A DNA stretch of 24,642 nucleotides from Phoronis australis (lineage: Eukaryota; Phoronida; Phoronidae): NCBI GenBank assembly GCA_002633005.1, contig NMRA01000165.1:349958-374599 (forward strand), in the 5' to 3' direction. The notes under the pieces were generated by a model. That model searched no databases. It worked only from the letters and a program-made list of their open reading frames with translations, and was not told the origin of the DNA. Position numbers and translations under genes: made by a program. Within the stretch, counting starts at the first letter, position 1; each line of letters begins with the position of its first letter. Shown one piece after another: positions 10,748 through 18,430 of this stretch.

Positions 10748-10900
10748 GGAAGCGCTTGCCTCCTAAAACGTCACTTCCGGAAAAGCGGACGAGTAATTAA
10801 TAAAATTACGAAAAGCTGTAATTAAGTGAAAAATATGTCTAGGATAACCAACCAACCTTATTTTAGCTCAAAATGACATGGAAAAAGGTTGCCTTCGCCT
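10748..10900 (-). repeat. Right terminal inverted repeat (153 bp)
   Basis: Reverse complement of 9618-9770 with two mismatches. It ends GGTTGCCTTCGCCT directly before TTAA at 10901-10904. Confidence 0.9.
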
Positions 10901-10904
10901 TTAA

Positions 10905-12175
10905 TCCGTTTAAAAGAGCACAATCGATTTTACTTCCGACGGAAGAGAACTCCTTGTGCACGATTGACTTAGCTTTGTCTTGGGCTGTGAAACAGCAGCA
11001 TATGTTGTGTATTTGTGTTCTTATCACAAATCACCGATTCCTAATCAAGGCTACCAGTGAAAGTTAACCGATTATCAGCCTCATCAGGTCACCGTGAAAA
11101 TGACCCACGTAGGAAGTGTGTAATCACAGTGCTGATCAAAGTCGGGGTGAAAAAGCCAAGGGCTATCACTTCGTGAGACGGTTTATGTGAAAAAAGAGGC
11201 GAACATAGGAATCATTTTGGAGTAACCTTTTCAGAGTAAGCATTTGGGAATGAAATCGAGCTCTAGACGGCCGTGAGGGATGAGTTGAACATAAATTTCA
11301 GGAATGCCGCCAAGAGTTTTCTCGTGCATTCCTCTCTGGTCTTCCGGAAGTAGGTTGACACTCATATTTATTTTTTATCGTTTTTAAATGTAAACTTAAC
11401 ATTGGCCCCAGTTTTTTACGAATTAACGGGTTGAATTCCTTACTGAGACTCAAAAAATTTCGGCATATAATTATATAAAGACTCGGTTTCATAAATGGCC
11501 AAATTGGCTTTGAAAGCTAAATAACTCGAACTTAGTAAATACGACTGTCACCTTTAGATAACTATTGCCATAGTATAGTGTCGCAGTTGGAGCTAGGATT
11601 CAGAGTCGGATGTTGGATCTTAGGTTGCAGTAAGATCACGTGATTTAACAGGCGAGGTGTCGAAGTTTCCTGGTGTAAGAAAAGGAAGTATTTTGATGAG
11701 AAAGCTTCGAAAAACTATTGAACAGTTGTTTGATATAAATTCGAGTAATTCTGGGCTACTTTGCCCGATGTATTCATGCTTAATAGTCTTCGATTGGATC
11801 CGTCTACCTGTGACGAACTAGCTTTGCGTGTGCGAGCGTACTGTGTTTCGTATGTTCGCTCGAAAATGCTGAATTAAGTTCGTTAGGCTTTTCCTTTGAA
11901 CTAGTTGTTACTCGAGTTGTTAGTTTCTTTACGAAGTGGCGTCTACGTAATTTTAAGCGTATCGGAAAAGGTATGAAATTCGGCTTCCTGCTTCATTGAA
12001 TCCGTTACACTTTATATAGCATGGTGGCGAAATGAAGTAGAAACAGATCTGCCCCATGGGTCAAGAAACAACTTTTGAGTTATAATAGCGCTTGCTGTTA
12101 AAAATGGTCTCTTCTAGGCTTGAGAAGAACTAGCTATTTTTACTGCATGAGATCACGCTCATGAAGTTTAATTGT
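10905..12175. other. Intergenic, no supported gene
   Basis: Only short open frames without recognisable motifs. No repeat structure was identified. Confidence 0.55.
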
Positions 12176-12610
12176 CACGGCGGCCTAGTTTCAGGGCGCC
12201 GAAACGATAGCGGCGTTTTATTGCGAATATCCTCGGTGGGACAGGACCCGTAACAACAGAACTGTTGACGCTCCGAGGTTGTTTGTCACGAGAACGCCCT
12301 AGCCTGTCTTTTGAACGTCTTCTCGAAACGCTACGGCGACGAACGGAATGCTTCGCGAAAACGTGTCATGAAGGTAGCACAGTTCATCGTGTTCTTCGTC
12401 AGATTGTCACGTACGCTTAATCCACTACGTCACAGTCGATTCCCAACCTATTTGCCTCCCGTTTTCGAGATGTAACTGAAGTACCCTCGTTGGTTCCCAG
12501 CGTGCCGCTAGGTGGGGCGGTAGCCGCGCCAACACGAAGGTCTCAGTATCACTTAATTTTCCTCGGTAATTTTTTTGAAACCGGCGTTTCTGATTGGTTA
12601 GTCGAATTCT
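12176..12610. promoter_or_regulatory. CpG-rich segment with GC box and CCAAT motif
   Basis: CpG dinucleotides are dense here compared with the AT-rich surroundings, for example CGAAACGATAGCGGCG near 12200 and CTACGGCGACGAACGG near 12330. GGGGCGG occurs near 12513 and an inverted CCAAT (GATTGG) near 12591. This could be an unmethylated promoter or 5' exon of an unannotated transcript. No long open frame supports a coding exon; the best is about 65 codons on the minus strand and is Arg/Ser-rich. Confidence 0.25.
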
Positions 12611-12848
12611 CAACAGGCAGCACTTTACGCTAACAAATTGGCATGACTGATGGACTAAAGTGTAAATGTGGTCTGTTATACAGACAAATCGGCACTCAAA
12701 ATTTATGTTCAGGAAATGTGAAGCCTAGAAATTGTGATTGCGACTTTTCGGAATGCATCTTTCTACTGTCGATGACTTTTGTTTACGATAGTGTCCTGTA
12801 TTCATACACTATGAATAACACACCGATAAATCGGCCAGATATGTGTTT

Positions 12849-12856
12849 ATAATAAC

Positions 12857-12894
<38 letters not shown>

Positions 12895-12898
12895 TAAT
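12849..12898 (-). repeat. (TTA)n tail of the LINE / (ATA)n microsatellite
   Basis: About twelve AAT/ATA repeats with one AAC interruption near the left and an A-rich right edge. They sit exactly where the minus-strand LINE should end, so they probably form its 3' tail. Confidence 0.8.
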
Positions 12899-12970
12899 TA
12901 ACGTTTATTGTACATCGTAGGCTTTGCGTACATACATAAATACATAAATTCAAACGTATATTCAGAATAT

Positions 12971-13216
12971 TTACACGGAGAGCTGTTCTTCTCTTAAACC
13001 CATGGCCGTCTGAATATACAATGCAAGGCGCTGGATGCTGTCATGATTTTTCTGTTGGAATAACCTAACAAGAGAATGGTTAACATTGACAAGCTCTGGT
13101 AGAAGATTTCTTCTAAGGTCTCCAAGACCTGGGCATCGACACATGAAATGAGGCTCATCTTCAATTTCACCCAGACAGCATATGCCGCATATTCTCTCAC
13201 TTCTGGGAATACCCAT
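12971..13216 (-). pseudogene. LINE ORF2 C-terminal zinc-knuckle segment
   Basis: This 81-codon frame begins inside the fold-back insertion and contains Cys10, Cys13, His23 and Cys28 in ERICGICC...EDEPHFMCRCP, the CCHC-type knuckle at the end of many LINE ORF2 proteins. It ends REEQLSV with a stop at 12971-12973. The stretch before it (13403-13270, another frame) reads KPIIYWTKLLN...NWAHRVKEYI, the usual region between thumb and knuckle. All four metal ligands are intact here, unlike the fossil copy at 3975-4124. Confidence 0.7.
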
Positions 13217-13268
13217 ATGTCTCCCTTTCTCTATATTTTAATATAGAGAAAGGGAGACATATGGGTAT
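13209..13268. repeat. 29-bp perfect inverted duplication, 2-bp spacer
   Basis: Arms 13209-13237 and 13240-13268 are exact reverse complements separated by TT. Each arm contains CATATGTCTCCCTTTCTC or its complement. The structure lies within the LINE coding region and shifts the frame between the thumb and the zinc knuckle. Confidence 0.95.
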
Positions 13269-13386
13269 ATATTCTTTGACACGGTGTGCCCAGTTACAAT
13301 TACCATTTTCACCTTGTTCCCTATAACACTTCAGCGGGTACCTATGTTCTACCATATTGAGTAATTTTGTCCAATAGATAATTGGT

Positions 13387-14492
13387 TTACACATATATAG
13401 CATTTGGCGTTTTAATACTCAATCTCAGAACATATTTACAGAAATCATTATGAACTTTTTCAATAGATTCACACATTGATGTTCCCCATATTTCTGCACC
13501 ATATGTTAATATGGGCATTATCATAGAGTCAAAGAGTTTAAAATGCACTCCATGGGAAATACAGTTAAATTTTGACAGAGTGGCTTTAATAACGTTCATT
13601 GCTTTTCGAGCTTGACTTGCAAGTATTCTACAACACTCTGTCCATTTAAGTCTGCAGGAGAATGTGACTCCTAGGTACTTGTAGTACGATTTGGTATCTA
13701 CGTTCTTATCGCCAAAAACCCACCTTTCATTATTTGAAAGAATGCCCCCTCGCTTAAATACCACAACATTCGTTTTCTCCAAATTAACTTGCAAATTCCA
13801 GTCTCGACAAAACTTTTCGAGGACATTGAGCTTTATCTGTAGCCCAGCAACAGTATTCGACACCAGCACTAAATCACCAGCAAAAACAGAGAACCTATAT
13901 CACAACCCGGAGAAACACGTATACCTCTGCCCACATTTTCTCTAATATCAGACACTAGTGTGCTAACAAACACCGAGAACAGCCAGGGACTTAAAACACA
14001 TTCTTGCCGGTCACCAACCGTTGAAATAGGGTGTGGTCTGGGACTGTACCATAACACACGATTGTATAGAGTCGTACATACTGCGCAAACTGTTAAATAT
14101 TTTCCACTGCAAACCTTTGGTTAAAAGGGCATAAAATAAACGGGAAATATCTACACTATCAAATGCCTTACTAAAGTCAACGAATGCACTACACGAGAAT
14201 AAAGAATAGTTGTAAAAATTTTATTAATACTATCTATAACGGAGATCCCTCTGTAATTATTTGGATTAAATTTGTCTCCTTTTTTGTAAAACGGCACAAT
14301 AATACTTTTTGACCATTGGGATGGACAATGCCCGGTATTGAAAATTCTATTAAAAAGTTTGTGGAGAAGTTCTACTAGGGCCTCAGGGAAGCACTTATAG
14401 AAGTCATCCGTTACGCCATCTTCTCCGGGAGATTTATTATTCTTGTGTTTCTTAATGGCCCTTACTATTTCATCTGCGCTATATACCGGCAT
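13387..14492 (-). pseudogene. LINE reverse transcriptase, broken into three frames with an internal deletion
   Basis: Frame 1 (14492 to about 14195) carries KSPGEDGVTDDFYK, IIVPFYKKGDKFNPNNYRGI and NKIFTTILYSR, the first RT blocks. Motif A, AFVDFSKAFDSVD, lies at 14187-14149 in another frame. The roughly 40 residues normally between these blocks are missing, so a deletion lies near 14195-14205. Motif B reads GDRQECVLSPWLFSVFV (about 14015-13965); the usual GxRQG has become GDRQE. The catalytic box at 13884-13873 reads FAGD in place of FADD, so one active-site Asp is lost. A frameshift near 13890 separates it from motif B. The thumb region (13869-13387) includes WNLQVNLEKTNVVVF, YKYLGV and LTYGAEIWG. 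The enzyme cannot be functional. Confidence 0.8.
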
Positions 14493-14760
14493 TTAGTTCA
14501 TCCATGTCAAAGGCACTGGCCTACAACGCTCACACTGTGCGTCATGCTCATCAAGAGTCTGTCTAACTAGGTCATCAGAAGTTTCACTGCGACCTACTGT
14601 TCTGTTAATATCAAACAGGTTACTGAAATATCTAAACCACTCCAATTCAGTAATATTTATTATTATTATCAGGCTTTGTAGTGTGTACTGGCTCTGACAA
14701 GCTTTGTTTTATAATATTCCAAAATCTATTAGGATTCCCCACTGACTCATAAAGCTCACT

Positions 14761-14973
14761 TTATTTATCGGTATAGTATCGCTTTTTCGTCTTCTTACAT
14801 AACTTTTTGTATTCGTTTCTACTAGCAAGATAATTTCTCAGGTCTAAGTCACTCCGAGACACCCTAAATTTTCGCAGTAGGCGCTTCTTTTGTAGTTTCA
14901 TCTCTTTACATTCACTGTCAAACCATGCACGTCTACGTGGTTTACTTACACACTTGTCTTGCCTCCGCATCAC
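14761..14973 (-). pseudogene. LINE ORF2 linker between endonuclease and RT
   Basis: A 70-codon open frame rich in Lys and Arg contains RAWFDSECKEMKLQKKRLLR and later NYLASRNEYKKLCKKTKKRYY. This is the W-F-D-x-E-C-K pattern usual between endonuclease and RT in Jockey/CR1/L2-like LINEs. The frame stops just after YYTDK, ahead of the RT. Confidence 0.65.
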
Positions 14974-15068
14974 ATTCCCGCTCCACGTGACTGGAGCAAG
15001 TCTACTAAGCCTTTAACACCTCATAATTTCTCGACACTTATCGTTTCCTTCCTGGCTTTGTAATTTTT

Positions 15069-15851
15069 CTAAATTACGCCTGCTTTCTCATCATGCCATC
15101 TATATCTTAGTCGTTTTTGCAATGCTATATAAGGTTCACCAGTAACTTTCTGACATATTTTTGCAGGGGTAGTGAGGGTAAAAATTAAAGGAAAATGCAA
15201 CGATAAATCACATTGCAATTCTTTAAAATCTTGAATGTACTCGAGCAACGATGTCTCGGAAAGAACATAATCAATGGTGCTACAACCTCTCGTCGAAACA
15301 AAAGTAAAATTGCCATCAGGATTAGATTTCGATCTACCATTAACAAAGTGGATACCATGACCCATACACAAATCAATTAAATTTTTATTAGTTTTGGCAT
15401 CTTGGTTTTTCCTTGGTTTGGCGAAATCATCCTCTGCATAGACACAGCTATCTTCTGTAACAGGGACATATTTTCTACTGTCATCAGCAATAAAGTCATT
15501 GACAGTGCCAGTACGAGCACTGAAATCACCTGCAAGAATTAATCTGGCTTGGTTTAGTTTACCTGAAACATTAAAATGTATGATGTCACTATATAACTGC
15601 TCCAAGTCACTTTCTTGGCTATAATCAGAACCCTCTGGAGGCAGGTATACAAAACCTATAATGACACGAGGCTTTTCGCTATGGGGGTAAATATTTTTTA
15701 TATGTAAGTATACACGATCTTTTAAATCATAATTCATGCGCGTTACATTCTGTACCAAATTATTTTTTACTAGCAGTGACGCCTCCTGATAATTTCCCAC
15801 CAGGGGGGCGAAGTGCAGAGTGGATATTATAGTTGTTGAAAAACGTGTCAA
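15069..15851 (-). pseudogene. LINE ORF2 endonuclease domain, decayed
   Basis: A 260-codon open frame matches the exonuclease-endonuclease-phosphatase fold of LINE endonucleases, which nick target DNA to prime reverse transcription. Visible landmarks are LLVKNNL (26-32), IGFVYLPPEG (65-74), LILAGDFSARTG (104-115), STIDYVL (191-197) and LSLHFPLIF (216-224). The family normally has GDFN; here Asn is Ser (residue 111). The usual SDH near the C-terminus reads SLH, so the Asp of the catalytic Asp-His pair is gone. The N-terminal part of the domain is in another frame, with SGGV readable near 15790-15780. These changes predict an inactive nuclease. Confidence 0.75.
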
Positions 15852-15880
15852 ATTCTGTTGAAACGAAATAGTTGCTGCGA

Positions 15881-17060
15881 CGCCACTTGCATGACAAGGC
15901 TAAAAATTTTTCACAGTCCGCCATTTTTTCACGGTGTTGTAAAGCTAACCAATGACTGCCGAGGTTACATCGACCAACGCTAAAGCGAGTGCCACTGCGT
16001 GATATCTGCGTGCTGGCTGGGCTAAGCACGCAGGGAACCAGCGAGAACACTACCTGGGTGTAACAGGGTCCTACAGATGTTGACTGGAAATATCACGAAG
16101 TGGGAAATTCCGAGTTTGCGAGGTTTGCCGGTTGCAAGTTGGTTTTCGAAAGTATAAAAAATGTTAGCCGACCGTTATGGTCGAATTCCGTTTTCGAGCG
16201 AAGAACTATTGGACTTGAGACGGAGCTAATCTTGTGATGAAGACTCACGGCTCGTCATGAGACAAAGACTGTTGTTAATACTTCGAATATAAGTAGCGTA
16301 AAAATGTAATATATGTTTTGGTTGCTATTGGTGATGAATTAATAGGAAAACGACATTTTGTTTTACATTTGCTTGAAATATGTCCCTCTTACTATTTCAA
16401 GTTGTTACTTAAACATGATATGAGACTAGCACATACGTAGCGACTTGCCCTCATCTCCCATACATGTAGGCCTACAGTAGATTCATTGCCCGTATGCTGC
16501 ACACCAAGTTCATAAACATCCACTTCACTGTGTCACCTGACATTTTATGAGCTTCATTTGAAGTAATGAAAAACTGTCATTTCTTTCCAAGAAATCACAT
16601 TTATTTTGACTAGAAGGCAATTTGAGACTAATTTCATAACGCTACATGGGTTGAATCAAAATTCTCTTTTCTTCAGAAAGAAAGCCGGGAATTTCGTTTT
16701 CACATTTGATGCAGTATTAAAATACTGCTTTAAATAGTCTTCGTAGCAACCAACTGTAGCTGGCAATTTCACTTTTGATAAATTCAGCACACTCATTGCT
16801 ACCTTTTCCCTTTTGATAAAGGCACCACACTCACTGCTAACTTTTCACGTCTTGTTTCAAAACGTTAAATCTCGATCTTTGCCGAACTAGTCTTTGCTCG
16901 CGCGCCCCACAAATAATGCTTTCTCTGGGCTTAATTCCACTGTACTTGTTTTTGAAATGAATAATAGGTAGATTTCCACGAAATATTGTTGGCAGTTTTG
17001 GTGAGCTTACTCGGTCGAGATTGCTCGCCACCGCCTTACTCTGTCTCACTGACGATTATA
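15881..17060. other. Intergenic, no supported gene
   Basis: It lies between the LINE and the fold-back element. The upstream frame at 15760-16050 overlaps the decayed LINE 5' side and has no other identity. A TAGGCCTA palindrome (16467-16474) and a two-copy 38-bp tandem duplication (16773-16846) are the only structures noticed. Confidence 0.55.
16773..16846. repeat. 38-bp tandem duplication, two diverged copies
   Basis: TTTTGATAAA followed by CACACTCATTGCTACCTTTT recurs 38 bp later as TTTTGATAAA...CACACTCACTGCTAACTTTT. The copies differ at several positions. Confidence 0.65.
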
Positions 17061-17380
17061 GAAAGCCAAAGCGGAAAAACTTCCAGGACACAAATTTTCT
17101 ATTCAAAAATTAAATCTACAGGACCAAAAATATACTCTAAACCAAAATAAACCGTGCTAGAAAGAACAATTTATTACGTCAGAACCAAAATTTAACACGT
17201 CAAGATCGAAAATTTGTCACGCCGGGACACAAAATTTATTACGTCAGGAAAAGCTTGTGGACAGGAAAATTTCACGTCAGAAAAATTTCATGCCAGGAGA
17301 GTAGGCCTATATTTTTGGTCGTACAGAGTTAAATTCTTGAATAGAAAATTTGTTTCCTGGGTTTTTCCGCTTTGACTTTC
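17061..17380. mobile_element. Fold-back (MITE-like) element with internal minisatellite
   Basis: Inverted arms of about 74 bp (17061-17134 and 17308-17380) start GAAAGYCAAAGCGGAAAAAC and share ACAAATTTTCTATTCAA and ACCAAAAATATA, with a few mismatches and small indels. The interior is made of short degenerate direct repeats (17176-17289). No coding capacity. Target-site duplication was not clear: the flanks read GATTATA on the left and CCCGCCTGATAATC on the right. Superfamily unknown. Confidence 0.65.
17176..17289. repeat. Degenerate 16-33 bp direct repeats (ACGTCA...AAAATTT units)
   Basis: Five successive units begin ACGTCA or ACGCCG and end AATTT plus two or three bases, starting at 17176, 17197, 17219, 17241 and 17274. 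Three are 21-22 bp long, one is expanded to 33 bp and one shortened to 16 bp. A further partial unit starts ATGCCAGG at 17290. They lie between the arms of the fold-back element. Confidence 0.7.
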
Positions 17381-17446
17381 CCCGCCTGATAATCTTTCCA
17401 GTGTACATAATCTGAAAGACGTCATGGTCAGACTTTTTTGAAAAAG

Positions 17447-17604
17447 CAGGGGCGGATCCAGGATTTTGAGTTAGAAGGACACCAGGACAGAGTATTAGCC
17501 AGGATTTTGCCCGTCAGACATTCGCACCCTCGAGCTGCTAAATGGAATATGGGAGGATTTTAGGGGGCCATGGTCCCCTTGGTCCCTCCTTAAATCTGCC
17601 ACTG
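17447..17604. mobile_element. hAT-like MITE, copy B
   Basis: A 158-bp element starts CAGGGGCGGATCCAGG and ends TTAAATCTGCCACTG. AAAAG directly flanks both ends (17442-17446 and 17605-17609), a 5-bp target-site duplication. The interior shares AGAGTATTAGCCAGGATTTT and GTCAGACATTC with copy C but extends further. No protein is encoded. Confidence 0.75.
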
Positions 17605-17609
17605 AAAAG

Positions 17610-18126
17610 TGTGTTTTGTGAGCTTGAATGGTTCCTTTCAGGGAGTTTAAGATGGTCTCAAAAATCCGGCAATAATAGTGTTGTTGTCTTGTTGGAGACC
17701 TGAAGCACGCGAAGCAGAGAATTAACACTATTGTGGTACAGGGTTTCAATTCCGGGGTAACGATCGCATAATAATGTCGTAGACGCGTAGAGAATTTATG
17801 ATAGCATAACACTGTGCCACACCATCTTTTTCGAATGGAACGGAAAGTCGCTATTCTTGCACACCTACAGAATAGAGTCGACTAACATTTTGGATGGCTA
17901 TCATTGCGTACATGAGTAAAGTTGATTCTTTTATAGGCTATATACAGTGCCAAAGTGGGCATTAGTCAACTGGTCTTGTACGGGTGTGGTCTACGCAAAT
18001 GCATATATCGTATATTCATGTCGGCTTCATGCACATTATTTTGTGCACAAACCCATGGTCAACTTTGCACAAAACCTTCGCGTGGCAGTATATATTTGCG
18101 TCGAGCAGCAGCAGCAACAACAACAG

Positions 18127-18166
<40 letters not shown>

Positions 18167-18340
18167 TGCTGCAGCAGCACTTTTTGTAAAATTATTTACT
18201 TTTCAAACAGATGAAAGGGGTTGACAAAATCCCGAAAGCATCATTGAACACCATGGCGCGGAGTCGTGACAAACTATGGTGTAATAATGAATCTGCTGAA
18301 CATGTAATTTCTGGCTATCTCGTGTATATTTGTTTTTCAG
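17610..18340 (+). other. 5' flank of the transporter gene
   Basis: No convincing coding exon. Open frames crossing the CAG tract give polyGln, polyAla or polySer in different frames and have no other support. The stretch may contain the promoter or an upstream non-coding exon, but no clear core promoter motif was recognised. Confidence 0.45.
18106..18180 (+). repeat. CAG trinucleotide repeat with CAA/AAG interruptions
   Basis: Three CAG, three CAA, CAG, AAG, then eleven uninterrupted CAG (18130-18162), AAG, CTG CTG, CAG CAG. The CTG pair can fold back on the CAG run. The tract lies about 250 bp upstream of the transporter start codon, perhaps in its promoter or 5' UTR. Confidence 0.95.
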
Positions 18341-18341
18341 G
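18331..18341 (+). promoter_or_regulatory. Candidate splice acceptor before the first coding exon
   Basis: TGTTTTTCAG|G is a strong acceptor 90 bp upstream of the ATG at 18431. If used, the coding exon begins at 18341 and a non-coding 5' exon lies further upstream. Confidence 0.35.
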
Positions 18342-18430
18342 ACAGCAAAAACTACACTGCGGCAGAATTGTTTTGCATGATGGTTGGATACTGTCGATGA
18401 ATAAACTTGGTGATCGCGTAGAATACCAGC

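Larger units (their letters stand above)
9618..10900. mobile_element. TTAA-targeting DNA transposon derivative (Kolobok/T2-like) around an assembly gap
   Basis: Two inverted arms of exactly 153 bp (9618-9770 and 10748-10900) differ at only two positions. Both outer ends read TTAA|AGGCGAAGGCAACC, with TTAA at 9614-9617 and 10901-10904 as the target-site duplication. TTAA target sites plus an AGG terminus fit the Kolobok/T2 superfamily. piggyBac also uses TTAA but has different termini. The right arm abuts the gap, so the inverted repeat could be longer. Only 58 bp of interior are readable on the left (9771-9828), so whether a transposase is present is unknown. The low arm divergence suggests a recent insertion. 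Confidence 0.8.
12849..15880 (-). mobile_element. Degenerate LINE (non-LTR) retrotransposon
   Basis: On the minus strand the order is apurinic endonuclease (15851-15069), a basic linker (14973-14761), reverse transcriptase (14492 to about 13387), a C-terminal zinc knuckle (13216-12971), a short 3' UTR with AATAAA (12909-12904) and a trinucleotide tail (12898-12849). This is ORF2 of an APE-type LINE. A microsatellite tail rather than poly(A) is typical of CR1/L2/RTE-like clades, but I cannot fix the clade. Frameshifts break the frame at least near 15840, 14200 and 13890, and a fold-back insertion sits at 13209-13268. The readable part fades above about 15870 and no ORF1 was found, so the copy looks 5'-truncated and dead. 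Confidence 0.85.

Noticed and set aside
9799-10825. Two reading frames of more than 330 codons
   Set aside because: They consist almost entirely of undetermined bases in the assembly gap; the readable ends are parts of the transposon.
9614-10904. piggyBac assignment for the TTAA element
   Set aside because: TTAA targets fit, but the AGGCGAAGG terminus matches Kolobok/T2-type ends better than the CC-starting ends usual in piggyBac; kept only as an alternative.
12849-12898. Possible CRISPR-like or satellite array
   Set aside because: It is a plain trinucleotide microsatellite at the LINE 3' end; no spacer structure anywhere in the window.
17947-18224. Three overlapping frames giving polyGln, polyAla and polySer proteins
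   Set aside because: All derive from reading the CAG repeat in different frames; no domain, splice or start support for any of them.
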